In this document: piece after piece, positions 26,624-35,822 of the stretch
Position numbering within the stretch: position 1 is the stretch's first letter
How the letters are laid out: the number at the start of each line of letters is the position of its first letter
Assembly: GCF_001192835.1 (NCBI RefSeq)
Contig: NZ_DF968182.1
Coordinates: forward strand, 1,304,968-1,368,967
DNA from: Lentimicrobium saccharophilum
Lineage (GTDB): Bacteria; Bacteroidota; Bacteroidia; Bacteroidales; Lentimicrobiaceae
Direction: 5' to 3'
DNA: 64,000 bases
Notes under the pieces: generated by a model
Told to the model about the DNA's origin: nothing
Database searches by the model: none
What the model saw: the letters and a program-made list of their open reading frames with translations, nothing else
Translations under genes and position numbers: made by a program

Positions 26624-27496
26624 ATGAAAGTCTCCGGTTTCACCTTTATCCGCAATGCCGTTAAATTCGATTATCCTGTGGTGGAAGCCATCACCTCCAT
26701 ACTTCCGATCTGCGATGAATTCGTGGTGGCAGTCGGCAATTCCGAGGACGGCACCCGTGACCTGATCCTGGGCATAGGTTCCCCCAAGATCCGGATCATC
26801 GATACCGTTTGGGACGACAGTCTGCGTGAAGGCGGACGCGTGCTGGCTTTGGAAACCGATAAGGCCTTTGACGCCCTGAACAGCGACAGCGACTGGGCAT
26901 TTTACATACAGGGCGATGAGGTGTTGCACGAGCAATACCTGGAGCCTGTCAGAGAAGCGATGCTGCGTTGGAAGGATGATCCACGGGTGGAAGGACTGCT
27001 GCTGAATTACACCCATTTTTACGGCTCCTACGACTACATCGGCGACAGCCGGCGCTGGTACCGGCGCGAGGTGAGGGTAATCCGCAACGATAAGTCAATC
27101 CGCTCCTACCGCGACGCCCAGGGCTTCCGCAAAGACGGCCGTCCGCTGAACGTGAAACCCGTTGAAGCAACCATGTATCACTATGGCTGGGTAAAACCAC
27201 CCGAGCTGCAGCAGGCCAAGCAGGAATACTTCCATAAACTCTGGCACAACGATGAGTGGGTGGAGAAGAAAATCCCGAAAGCTGACAGTTTCGACTATTC
27301 CGGCATCGACTCCCTGGCCCTTTTCAAAGGAACCCATCCGGCTGTAATGCAGAACCGCATCAACCGGCTTAACTGGCTGTTCAGTTTCGATCCCACCCAA
27401 AAACGCCTGCCCTTTAAATCAAGATTGCTGCATTTCATCGAAAGCCTTACTGGATGGAGGATTGGAGAGTACCGGAATTACCGGGTAATAAAATAA
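26624..27496 (+). CDS. Glycosyltransferase, GT-A fold (family 2-like)
   Basis: 290 residues from ATG 26624 (MKVSGFTFIRNAV). The start is a nucleotide-binding strand followed by EAITSILPICDEFVVAVGNS and EDGTRD, and WAFYIQGDEVLHEQ takes the place of the usual DxD metal motif. RRWYRREVRVIRND and HYGWVKPPEL follow. This pattern is found in a group of GT2-like transferases of Bacteroidota that have no known substrate. No other polysaccharide gene is adjacent. Flanked on the left by the repeat tracts and on the right by a 285-base gap with the short direct repeat GAGAATGTG. Confidence 0.7.
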   Translation: MKVSGFTFIRNAVKFDYPVVEAITSILPICDEFVVAVGNSEDGTRDLILGIGSPKIRIIDTVWDDSLREGGRVLALETDKAFDALNSDSDWAFYIQGDEVLHEQYLEPVREAMLRWKDDPRVEGLLLNYTHFYGSYDYIGDSRRWYRREVRVIRNDKSIRSYRDAQGFRKDGRPLNVKPVEATMYHYGWVKPPELQQAKQEYFHKLWHNDEWVEKKIPKADSFDYSGIDSLALFKGTHPAVMQNRINRLNWLFSFDPTQKRLPFKSRLLHFIESLTGWRIGEYRNYRVIK

Positions 27497-27740
27497 ATGT
27501 GAGAATGTGAGAATGTGAAGAAGTGATAATTTATGCATATGAAAATTTAAGAATAACTTGAATTAGGAAATTAGCAATACGGAAATCATTGAGAGATAAG
27601 CCTTTTCATACCGCACTAATATATTCGGCAAAGCGGAGCGTCTGAAGAAAAGTAAAGCATCCGGACCAAGGCCGGATATTTTCCCGGATAATTTCATGGC
27701 ATTTTACTCATAAAGAACTGACGATTTTATAAATAATAGC

Positions 27741-27748
27741 TATTTTTG
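27741..27748 (+). promoter_or_regulatory. Bacteroidota -7 promoter element
   Basis: TATTTTTG, 33 bases before the ATG at 27782. CTG at 27718-27720 sits close to the -33 position. It precludes use of the longer frame start at 27746. Confidence 0.5.
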
Positions 27749-27781
27749 GGAAAATCATCTGCAATAGTTAAACAATTTTAC

Positions 27782-30700
27782 ATGAAGCGATTGCTGATAC
27801 TGGGCCTTTGCATTATTTCCCTCAGTGTTTCGGCCCAGCGCGAAGCCGATAACTGGATTTTCGGCTGGAGTTCCTGGATCAGTTTTTCCTCGGGCTCACC
27901 GGCATACGTTCCCGCTCCCAACGGACTCTTTTCATTCTATGGTTCAACGTCCTTATCCGATAGTGCCGGAAATTTATTGTTTTATTCTGACGGGATAGAA
28001 CTTTTTAACAGAAACTATGATTTAATGTTGAACAGCGACGGGTTGATGGCTGCAGCTTTTGCGACCAACCCGTGCATTGCATTTCCCAAACCGGGCGATC
28101 CGGGCAAATTCTATTTTTTCACGGTTGGCGGAAGATCAGGCACTACCAACAGGGCAGGCTCGGAATACTCGGTCATCGACATGGCCCTTGACGGGGGTCT
28201 GGGCGGAATCATTGAAGGCCAGAAAAACATACCCCTGATTGCCGCCGACAGCACCTACGAAACCATTCAGGGAGTAAAACACGGAAGCCGGGATGCCTAC
28301 TGGGTCATCCTGCGCAACCACCGCAGCCCCAATAAGTTTCTCAGCTATCTGGTGGATCAGTCAGGAGTAAACCAGACTCCGGTAGTTTCAAACTGCATCC
28401 TCAACTTTCCGGCCGAAGGAAATCAGTCGGAATACATGAAAATTTCGGCTGACGGCAAGTATCTTGTGTTTGCTGACCGCAACGGCACCGCAGGGCATCA
28501 GGGAATGACCGAAATATACCGTTTCAACAATGTTACCGGACAACTTACACCGGTGCTGCTATTCAACAGGGGGTCACAGTCGGTACAGGGCATTGAGTTC
28601 TCGGCAAATTCCGACTATCTTTACATGAGTGAAGGAATCTACCGGCCGTCGGTTGCTTTGCATGAAAGATGGATCGCGCAGTATGAAATGAGTAAAGCAG
28701 CTGACCTTACCCAGTTCATGGATGCAAAAGTTGTAATGGTCAGAGACTCATCTGTTTTTGGCTACGGAAACCTGCTTTTAGCAAATAACGGTAAAATATA
28801 TTTTGCCCAGTCCGAAGATAACGGAACCAGTATCAACGGATATCTTTCAGCCATCAACAATCCTTCGGCAAAAGGCGAAGCATGCAATATTGAATTAATG
28901 GTCGTTGAAACCTTCAATCCCTGGGAGGGACTCCCGACTTTTATCAGTTCATTTATGGCCGAATTCGAGTGGGCGGGAAGCTGTGAAGGTGATACCATTA
29001 AGTTTGATTCAAGATTTTCACCGGCACCCGTTTCCTGGCTCTGGAATTTCGGCGATCCGGCAAGCGGCGCAGCCAACACAAGTACGGACGCCGACCCCTG
29101 GCACATCTACACAACGCCCGGCGAATACGAGGTGTCGGTTACCGTTGTTTTTCCTAACGGCACGCAGCATACTTCCACCAGAAGCGTTCATATTTTCGGT
29201 TTGCCTGTTTTTTCGCTGGGCGATACCATAAAAATCTGTGCAGGCGGAAACACGGTACTGACCCCCGGACCCGGATATGCTTCTTATCTGTGGAGCAATG
29301 GCTCCTTCAGTCCGCAGATAACCGTGAACACTCCCGGCGAATACTGGGTTGAAGTTCGTAACGAAGGTGATTGCGCGTTTACCGATACTGTTCAGGTGGT
29401 GCATCACCCTTCAGCCGTCCTTATTACAGACAATCTTGTTGTAAGCCCGACCACCTGCGGCGGACAGACGGGGGCCATAACCGGACTCGGCATTAACGGG
29501 CAGGCACCGTTTACTTATAACTGGACGGAAATAATTTCCGGCAACCCTGCAGGCCAAACACCCAACCTTTATAATCTGGGGGTGGGTGTTTATCAGCTGA
29601 CTTTCACCGATGGAAATGGATGCAACATGCCTGCAACCAATTTCGAAATCAGGGATGTCGGAAACCTCCTGATTGACACGGTTACAAATACAAACGCCCT
29701 GTGTAATGAGGCCAATGCGGAAATATTTGTCATTGCCGTATCCGGGCTGGGTTCAAGAATTCAATACTTCATCAGGCGTGAAAACGATACCCTGACGCAA
29801 TGGCACAACGGCCTGTTTACCGGCCTTGCCCCGGGGATTTATTATGCCTGGGCCTCCGATTCAACCGGATGTACCAGCGTTTACGGGCAACCGGTAATGG
29901 TCACAAGCCCTGACGGGCCGGAGATCACAGACCATCTGATGCTGCCTGCAACGGCCGGACAGTCGGATGGTACAATTATCCTTACAGCGCAGTCCGCGGC
30001 AGGCGACACCATTTACTATACCGTAAACGGCATCACGCAGATCAACGATGGCTACTTCGACGACCTCCCCGCCGGGGATTATCTTTGCGAAGTAACCGAT
30101 GAAAACGGATGCAGTACCTACATTTCCATCACCATCACCACCCTTGAAATTGTTTATCTCAATGCCATCGTCGGTGACGGGTCGGCCTGTTCGGGCAACC
30201 CGGCGTTTTCCCCGCTGTATGTCAGCAATTTCAACGGGGTCAGATCGTTTAAGGTTACGCTTGACTACAATCCTGCCATCATGGAATGTCTTGGATATAC
30301 GGATGTCCACGGTCAGCTTCAGGCCGGCATGCAGCCTTACCTGATCCCTGAAGCCGGAAAAATTATAATTGAATGGTCAGGTTCCGGCGTCGTGTCGCTC
30401 CCTGACAATGCGAAAATACTGGATCTGGTTTTCGAAGCCGGTCCGGAAGGGGCCTCAGAACTGAGATGGGATGCCGCACCGGGTGTAAACCTGTTCCTCG
30501 ATAACAATGGTCTTTCGATTCCGGTTGATTACACGAATGGAAACATGGTCGTGACATCAGCACCCGGCCTTGCTGAATCTTATGTAACTGCAATCTGCGA
30601 AGGCAGCAGTTTTACCTATACTCTTGAAATCTCTGGTGGCACCGGTGAAATGACCTATCAATGGAAAGCACCTTCCGGGGAAACCTCTGCGCAGGCCGGA

Positions 30701-31288
30701 CTTACTGTGACCAATGCAACGATTGACAATGCCGGCACATACGCACTGATAGTTACCGACGCCCTTGGCTGCAGCGATTCCACCCTGCTCACCCTGCAGG
30801 TTATGCCGAATCCACGCGACTGGTTTTTGCAGGATACCATTCTGTTTGAAAACGAATACCTGCTTGCCGGCCCTGCGGGTTATGCCTCTTACCTGTGGAG
30901 TACCGGCGACACCCTGCCCGAAATCACCGTAAACACCGAAGGCCTTTACACCCTTCAGCTCACCACTCACGACCTATGCGCGGGTGCTGATTCCACTTAT
31001 CTTAAAATGCCGGAAGCCGAATCACCTTTTCTTGTCCCCAACGCCTTCACCCCCAACAACGACGGACTTAACGACACCTTCCGCCCGGTAGTTGATTACG
31101 AAAGGGTGCGGCAGTTCAGCATGGTAATCTACAATCGTTGGGGGCAACTGATCTTCGAAACCACCAACCCGGCAGAGGGATGGAATGGGAAGGATGCACC
31201 GGCCGGAGTGTATAGCTGGGTGATCAGTTATTCGGATATGGCGGGGAAGGTGGTGAAGATGAGGGGGAGTGTGGCGTTGGTGAAGTAA
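27782..31288 (+). CDS. Secreted multidomain protein with PKD, cohesin-like and type B sorting domain
   Basis: 1168 residues from ATG 27782. Signal peptide (KRLLILGLCIISLSVSAQ), then a propeller-like region of about 370 residues, a PKD domain (about 395-480, WLWNFGDPASGAA), an Ig-like module, two or three SprB-like beta modules (about 540-780), a cohesin-like module (about 790-925; FNGVRSFKVTLDYNPAIM, ending IIEWSGSGVVSLPDNAKILDL), another Ig-like module and the type B gliding-motility C-terminal domain (about 1085-1168; FTPNNDGLNDTFRP, WNGKDAPAGVYSWVISY). It is exported by the type IX system and probably fixed to the surface. It could act as an adhesin or scaffold. The last 66 bases also occur as a decayed copy at 32830. 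Confidence 0.85.
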   Translation: MKRLLILGLCIISLSVSAQREADNWIFGWSSWISFSSGSPAYVPAPNGLFSFYGSTSLSDSAGNLLFYSDGIELFNRNYDLMLNSDGLMAAAFATNPCIAFPKPGDPGKFYFFTVGGRSGTTNRAGSEYSVIDMALDGGLGGIIEGQKNIPLIAADSTYETIQGVKHGSRDAYWVILRNHRSPNKFLSYLVDQSGVNQTPVVSNCILNFPAEGNQSEYMKISADGKYLVFADRNGTAGHQGMTEIYRFNNVTGQLTPVLLFNRGSQSVQGIEFSANSDYLYMSEGIYRPSVALHERWIAQYEMSKAADLTQFMDAKVVMVRDSSVFGYGNLLLANNGKIYFAQSEDNGTSINGYLSAINNPSAKGEACNIELMVVETFNPWEGLPTFISSFMAEFEWAGSCEGDTIKFDSRFSPAPVSWLWNFGDPASGAANTSTDADPWHIYTTPGEYEVSVTVVFPNGTQHTSTRSVHIFGLPVFSLGDTIKICAGGNTVLTPGPGYASYLWSNGSFSPQITVNTPGEYWVEVRNEGDCAFTDTVQVVHHPSAVLITDNLVVSPTTCGGQTGAITGLGINGQAPFTYNWTEIISGNPAGQTPNLYNLGVGVYQLTFTDGNGCNMPATNFEIRDVGNLLIDTVTNTNALCNEANAEIFVIAVSGLGSRIQYFIRRENDTLTQWHNGLFTGLAPGIYYAWASDSTGCTSVYGQPVMVTSPDGPEITDHLMLPATAGQSDGTIILTAQSAAGDTIYYTVNGITQINDGYFDDLPAGDYLCEVTDENGCSTYISITITTLEIVYLNAIVGDGSACSGNPAFSPLYVSNFNGVRSFKVTLDYNPAIMECLGYTDVHGQLQAGMQPYLIPEAGKIIIEWSGSGVVSLPDNAKILDLVFEAGPEGASELRWDAAPGVNLFLDNNGLSIPVDYTNGNMVVTSAPGLAESYVTAICEGSSFTYTLEISGGTGEMTYQWKAPSGETSAQAGLTVTNATIDNAGTYALIVTDALGCSDSTLLTLQVMPNPRDWFLQDTILFENEYLLAGPAGYASYLWSTGDTLPEITVNTEGLYTLQLTTHDLCAGADSTYLKMPEAESPFLVPNAFTPNNDGLNDTFRPVVDYERVRQFSMVIYNRWGQLIFETTNPAEGWNGKDAPAGVYSWVISYSDMAGKVVKMRGSVALVK

Positions 31289-31396
31289 AACCTTGCCCTA
31301 CCCTCTCCTCAAGTTAATGCCATTTGGCATTGCAAAGAAATAGCGCGGTGCGATATTATTGTAACAATAGCATACATTTTATCCCCTTTTTTGTAT

Positions 31397-31404
31397 TATA
31401 TTTG
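31397..31404 (+). promoter_or_regulatory. Bacteroidota -7 promoter element
   Basis: TATATTTG, 19 bases before the ATG at 31424. It overlaps the longer possible start at 31391 and so supports 31424. Confidence 0.5.
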
Positions 31405-31423
31405 TACAAATTTTCCAAAAGCA

Positions 31424-32605
31424 ATGATAATCAGAAAAGCATTTCCCCTTCTTGCCAGGCATCTTTCGAAAAAACAAATTACTGTGATCACTGGCCTCAG
31501 GAGGGTTGGTAAGTCTACCGCCCTGAATTATCTTCTTGATCAGGTTCCACATAAAAATAAACTTTACCTTGACTTTGAAAGAATCGAGAACAGGGCATTA
31601 TTTAATGAAGATTCCTATAAAACGATTGAGCGTGGCCTGGAATTCCTCGGATTGGATCTGAGCAATTCCCCTGTTTTGGCACTTGATGAAATACAACTGG
31701 TGCCTAATAGTACCAGCGTAATCAAGAGCCTTTATGATTCTTTTGATATTAAGATTTTAGCTACCGGTTCGAGCTCATTTTATTTAAAAAATCATTTTTC
31801 TGAAAGTCTGGCAGGTCGCAAACAAATATTTGAATTGTGGCCGCTGGATTTTGAAGAATATTTACTTTTTAATGATGCAGATATTCGCAAATTGAAGGAT
31901 GCATCTCTTATAGATTTTCATCATGTGTTTTATGAGTATTATAATCACCATTATGAGCATTATATTAAATATGGAGGATTTCCTGAGGTAGCATTGACAC
32001 ATGATCCCGAAGATAAAATCAACTACCTGAAGGACATTCTGAACTCCTATATTGAACTTGACATAAAGCTGCTATCAGATTTTTCAGCCAGTGATGGGTT
32101 GTATAAATTAATCAAACTTCTGGCAAACAGGGTTGGAAGTCGTGTTGATTATTCAAAGATAGCTGCAATCACCGGTCTGAACCGCCATAAGGTGAAAGAA
32201 TATATCAACCTGCTGGAATACACCTACTTCATTCGATTGGTTAAACCTTTTACATCAGGTATTGATAAAGAAGTAAGCAAACAGGCAAAGATCTATTTTA
32301 CCGACAACGGGTTATTAAATATAACGGGCACGTTGAGTAGCGGTGCTATATTTGAGAACGCAATATGTGGGCAACTTTCATTAAGAGGTGATTTGAATTT
32401 CTTTGAAAAATCATCAGGAACCGAAATAGACTTTATACTTGACCGGCAAACAGCCTTTGAGGTAAAAGAAACCTGTACGGCTTCAGACCTTAAAACTCTT
32501 GAAGCAAGAGCTGCAATGGTTGATTTGAAAAATTATAAACTTATAGGTCGTTATCCTCCACTATCTGGTTTCAGAAACTTTATCTGGGGAGGGAGTATTT
32601 ATTAA
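31424..32605 (+). CDS. AAA-family ATPase with DUF4143 domain
   Basis: 393 residues. The N-terminal AAA_14-type ATPase has Walker A TGLRRVGKST, Walker B LALDEIQ, the sensor LATGSSSFYL and LAGRKQIFELWPLDFEEYL, all typical of this family. The C-terminal DUF4143 domain includes a winged-helix-like part (AAITGLNRHKVKEYINLLEYT) and KIYFTDNGLL, and a nuclease-fold-like EIDFILD ... FEVKE. The family is common, sporadic and of unknown function; it is often carried between genomes. Its AT-rich composition differs from the flanking genes, and it lies between the intact sorting-domain gene and a decayed copy of that gene's tail, both consistent with insertion. Confidence 0.85.
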   Translation: MIIRKAFPLLARHLSKKQITVITGLRRVGKSTALNYLLDQVPHKNKLYLDFERIENRALFNEDSYKTIERGLEFLGLDLSNSPVLALDEIQLVPNSTSVIKSLYDSFDIKILATGSSSFYLKNHFSESLAGRKQIFELWPLDFEEYLLFNDADIRKLKDASLIDFHHVFYEYYNHHYEHYIKYGGFPEVALTHDPEDKINYLKDILNSYIELDIKLLSDFSASDGLYKLIKLLANRVGSRVDYSKIAAITGLNRHKVKEYINLLEYTYFIRLVKPFTSGIDKEVSKQAKIYFTDNGLLNITGTLSSGAIFENAICGQLSLRGDLNFFEKSSGTEIDFILDRQTAFEVKETCTASDLKTLEARAAMVDLKNYKLIGRYPPLSGFRNFIWGGSIY

Positions 32606-32786
32606 ATCGTGCAGGAATTTCAGATAAACGGATAACTTGCCCCCTTCACCGGTAGGATTATCTGATAATTACCCCATGAGCTTTAAAAAAATGCTGACTT
32701 GAAAGGGAGTGTAGCCCTGAATATAATAGCACCTCAACCCGGCTTCTCATGAATTCTGCCGGGGTCGGGCTTTGCCCTCTTAGTGA

Positions 32787-32895
32787 TGGTATAGAAAGAA
32801 TGTGCCAACGGGGATTTATTTGCCGGGTAATAAGTTATTCGGATATGGAGGGGAAGGTTGTGAGGATGAGGGGGAGTGTAGCCTTGATGAGGTAA
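32787..32895 (+). pseudogene. Decayed tail of a type B sorting-domain gene
   Basis: Translation of 32787-32819 gives WYRKNVPTGIY, then one frameshift near 32820-32826, then 32827-32895 gives VISYSDMEGKVVRMRGSVALMR and a stop. This matches the end of the gene at 27782 (WNGKDAPAGVYSWVISYSD, AGKVVKMRGSVALVK) at nearly every position, and the DNA is also similar. No upstream part of the gene is visible. A shorter fragment near 32697-32724 (LKGSVALN) may be a third tail. Confidence 0.8.
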
Positions 32896-32912
32896 CTCCA
32901 TAACCTACATCT

Positions 32913-33440
32913 GACGAAGGAGGAATCTCAACCCGGGAATCCCTCTATTCCATCAATTTTCTCGCTACGCTCAAAATGACGAACCGCTTTTTATTCAGCG
33001 GGAGCGGGTGGCGGCTGAACTGAAGCAGGCATCCTTTTTGCCGCCACCCGCGTCAGTCTTTTACCAACAGGCAAGCCGTCATTCCGACGAAGGAGGAATC
33101 TCAATCCGGGTATTGCTCTTTTCCATCAGATTTCTCGCTGCGCCCGATATGACGGGCCGCCTTTTATTAAACTGGAGCGGTTGGCGGCTGATCAGAAGCA
33201 GGTGTCCGTATTGCCGCCACCCGCGTCAGTCTTTTACCAACAGGCAAGCCGTCATTCCGACGAAGGAGGAATCTCAAGCCGGAAATTGCTCTTTTCCATC
33301 AGATTTCCCGCTAGGCTTGAAATGACGGATCGCCTTTTATTGAGCAGGTGGCGGCTGAAAAGAAACAGGTGACTGCTTTGCCACCACGCGCTCCCCATAA
33401 CCACCTGCTGCACAAAGTCATTCCGACAAAGGAGGAATCA
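32913..33440. repeat. Four tandem units of about 173 bp with internal hairpins
   Basis: The core GACGAAGGAGGAATCTCA starts at 32913, 33086, 33259 and, with changes, at 33425, so the spacing is 173, 173 and 166 bases. In each unit the core is followed by a degenerate reverse arm (CTCGCTGCGC ... AATGACG at about 32962, 33135 and 33308), so that GTCATTCC and the later AATGAC form an inverted pair. Units one and two also hold a GC-rich inverted repeat, perfect in unit one: GCGGGTGGCGGC (33004-33015) against GCCGCCACCCGC (33040-33051). Units decay toward the right. The open frames here are by-products of the repetition. Confidence 0.85.
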
Positions 33441-33496
33441 CAAATCGACAGAGGGCGGGGGCTGAGGCAGATTCATACACATTTTAAAATTCGCGA

Positions 33497-33526
33497 ATGC
33501 AGAATTCCCGATATTTTATACTTTTG
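33497..33526 (+). promoter_or_regulatory. Promoter for the DUF5606 gene
   Basis: TACTTTTG at 33519-33526 with ATG at 33497-33499 (two of three matches to TTG) and a 19-base spacer. The gene starts 20 bases after the -7 element. Confidence 0.6.
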
Positions 33527-33545
33527 CAAAAAATCAGGAATTTTT

Positions 33546-33980
33546 ATGGACTTGAAAGAGATTATGGCCATTGGCGGCAAACCGGGACTCTACAAAATGG
33601 TCGCCCAGGCGAAAAACGGAATTATAGTTGAATCACTGATTGACCAGAAGCGGATTCAGGCGTTTGCCCACGAGAAAATCAGTTCTCTTGAAGAAATCAG
33701 CATTTTCACTGAAACTGAAGACAAGCCGCTCAGGGAAATCCTGAAAGATATTTATACGAAGTTAGAAGGTAAAGCAGCACCGGATTTCAGGAATGACAAT
33801 GCAAAGCTAAAGACCTTCTTCGGAGAGATGGTTCCGGATTATGATAAAGAAAGGGTGTACGTTTCGCATATGCAGAAAGTAGTGTCATGGTACAACCTCC
33901 TGCAGCAGCATAACATGCTGGACTTCTCCGAACCTGAAACCACTTCGGAAAGCGGCGGCGAATCCACAGTTGATGAATAA
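33546..33980 (+). CDS. DUF5606 domain protein
   Basis: 144 residues from ATG 33546. The start MDLKEIMAIGGKPGLYKMV and ESLIDQKRIQAFAHEKISSLEEI are typical of DUF5606, a Bacteroidota family with an SH3-like N-terminal part; the tail is acidic and disordered (SEPETTSESGGESTVDE). Function unknown. It has its own promoter and terminator, so is monocistronic. The open frame runs upstream to 33348 through the repeat, but this extension is not likely to be translated. Confidence 0.85.
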   Translation: MDLKEIMAIGGKPGLYKMVAQAKNGIIVESLIDQKRIQAFAHEKISSLEEISIFTETEDKPLREILKDIYTKLEGKAAPDFRNDNAKLKTFFGEMVPDYDKERVYVSHMQKVVSWYNLLQQHNMLDFSEPETTSESGGESTVDE

Positions 33981-33985
33981 AAGTC

Positions 33986-34013
33986 AGTCCGTAAAGTTTA
34001 CGGACTTTTTTTT
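33986..34013 (+). terminator. Rho-independent terminator
   Basis: AGTCCGTAAA pairs with TTTACGGACT across one base (33986-34006) and is followed by eight T. It separates the DUF5606 gene from pyrK. Confidence 0.88.
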
Positions 34014-34037
34014 ACTTTTATCCCATGACCCTGACCT

Positions 34038-34847
34038 ATGAAAAAATACATACTTGATCTTAAAGTGCTCTCCAACAGGGCACTTAACCAGAATCACCAC
34101 CTGCTCGAACTGGGGAGTAACGAACCTTTGCCGGTGATGTTTCCCGGTCAGTTTGCTGAAGTGCGGGTGGATGGTTCGCCCTCTACCTATTTGCGGCGGC
34201 CGTTTTCCATCCACCGGGTCGATCGCGGCGCCAATACTATGCATCTGCTTATAAAATCAGTCGGCGAAGGTACCCGGCATTTGTCGGCACTCAAAAAAGA
34301 CGATATCCTGAACATTATGATGCCCCTGGGCAACGGTTTCACGCTTACGCGCAATTCGGAAGTACTGCTGGTGGGCGGAGGATGCGGTGTAGCTCCCTTA
34401 TACTTCCTTGCAGAACAGCTTTTCAGACAGGGCAATAAGGTGAATATGCTTATCGGCGGCAAATCGGCGGGCGACGTACTGCTGGCCGACGATTACCGGG
34501 CGTTTGGCACTGTTTACGTCTCCACCGAAGACGGCACCCTGGGCGAAAAAGGTATGGTTACCGCTCACCCGGTTCTTGCTAAAAGGGTTCAGTCGTTCAG
34601 CAAAATTTATTGTTGCGGCCCCGACGGTATGATGCGGGCTGTAGCACATATCGCTGAAACAAACCATATCGACTGCGAGGTTTCCCTCGAAAACACCATG
34701 GCTTGCGGAATAGGCGCCTGCCTCTGCTGCGTGGTGGAAACACACAAGGGTAATCAGTGCGTCTGCACGGAAGGACCTGTATTTAATCCGAAAAAGCTTA
34801 TAAACTGGACATCCGAAACCGAAACCGGATGCAGCCTCGATCAGTAA
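34038..34847 (+). CDS. pyrK: Dihydroorotate dehydrogenase electron-transfer subunit
   Basis: 269 residues. An N-terminal FAD-binding barrel (YLRRPFSIHRVD), an NAD(H)-binding domain (LLVGGGCGVAPLYFLAEQL) and a C-terminal [2Fe-2S] cluster with Cys223, Cys228, Cys231 and Cys243 (CGIGACLCCVV, CVCTEGPVF). It passes electrons from PyrD to NAD+ in the class 1B dihydroorotate dehydrogenase of pyrimidine synthesis. pyrD follows after 34 bases. Confidence 0.95.
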   Translation: MKKYILDLKVLSNRALNQNHHLLELGSNEPLPVMFPGQFAEVRVDGSPSTYLRRPFSIHRVDRGANTMHLLIKSVGEGTRHLSALKKDDILNIMMPLGNGFTLTRNSEVLLVGGGCGVAPLYFLAEQLFRQGNKVNMLIGGKSAGDVLLADDYRAFGTVYVSTEDGTLGEKGMVTAHPVLAKRVQSFSKIYCCGPDGMMRAVAHIAETNHIDCEVSLENTMACGIGACLCCVVETHKGNQCVCTEGPVFNPKKLINWTSETETGCSLDQ

Positions 34848-34881
34848 TAAATATTCACCGGAATAATTTAAACATCAATCC

Positions 34882-35793
34882 ATGCCTGACCTGAACGTTA
34901 AAATTCACAACCTAACGCTGAAAAATCCGGTACTGACTGCTTCCGGCACCTTTGGGTACGGCGAAGAGTTCGACGACTTCATCGATGTTAACACACTGGG
35001 AGGTATTATCGTTAAAGCCACCACCTCTAAACACAGGGAAGGAAATCCTTATCCCCGTATGGCTGAAACGCCAATGGGAATGCTTAATGCGGTAGGTCTG
35101 CAGAACAAAGGGGTGGACTATTTTGTGGAAAACATTTACCCTAAGCTGCTAAAATATAACAATTGCGTCATAGCCAATGTATCCGATTCAACCGTGGAAG
35201 GTTATGTTGAAGTAGCGGAGAAAATAAACCGCCTCGATCATATTCAGGCCATTGAACTGAACATCTCATGCCCCAATGTGAAAGAAGGGGGAATGGCATT
35301 CGGCACCAGCTGTCCTTCAGCAACTGCGGTAACCCGTGCCGTACGGGAAGTTTACGACAAAACCCTCATAGTAAAACTTTCTCCCAATGTAACCAGCATC
35401 ACCGATATCGCTCTGGCAGTGGAAGAGGCGGGAGCCGATGCGATATCGCTTATCAATACCCTTCTGGGGATGGCCATTAACCCGGAAACAAGAAAACCGG
35501 TACTTTCCACCGTTACTGGCGGTTTATCAGGACCAGCCATAAAACCCGTCGCTTTACGAATGGTATGGCAGGTGGCTAAAGCCGTTAAGATCCCCGTGAT
35601 CGGGATTGGGGGCATAGGTTCAGCCGCCGACGCCATAGAATTCCTTCTGGCCGGGGCTTCGGCGATACAGGTTGGCACTGCCAACTTTAACGACCCCCGG
35701 ACTACGGTTAAAATTATAGCCGGCATCGAAGACTATCTCCGCCGGCATAGCATTGCAGAGGTTAAAGAACTGACCGGAGGACTGTTGCTTTAA
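34882..35793 (+). CDS. pyrD: Dihydroorotate dehydrogenase, class 1B catalytic subunit
   Basis: 303 residues, a TIM barrel with FMN. The catalytic base Cys130 is in [13 protein letters not shown], and the FMN-phosphate region is [18 protein letters not shown]. It oxidises dihydroorotate to orotate in the cytoplasm and forms a heterotetramer with PyrK from the preceding gene. It lacks the N-terminal extension of the quinone-dependent class 2 enzymes, which agrees with class 1B. Confidence 0.96.
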   Translation: MPDLNVKIHNLTLKNPVLTASGTFGYGEEFDDFIDVNTLGGIIVKATTSKHREGNPYPRMAETPMGMLNAVGLQNKGVDYFVENIYPKLLKYNNCVIANVSDSTVEGYVEVAEKINRLDHIQAIELNISCPNVKEGGMAFGTSCPSATAVTRAVREVYDKTLIVKLSPNVTSITDIALAVEEAGADAISLINTLLGMAINPETRKPVLSTVTGGLSGPAIKPVALRMVWQVAKAVKIPVIGIGGIGSAADAIEFLLAGASAIQVGTANFNDPRTTVKIIAGIEDYLRRHSIAEVKELTGGLLL

Positions 35794-35822
35794 CTTCTTA
35801 AGTTCCGGCAGTACTTAACCAA

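Noticed and set aside
33008-33372. Two overlapping 60-105-codon open frames in the 173-bp repeats
   Set aside because: They repeat with the units, have no similarity to known proteins, and end within the repeat.
32913-33440. CRISPR array
   Set aside because: The units are 173 bp with decaying similarity, no short repeat-spacer alternation and no cas genes nearby.
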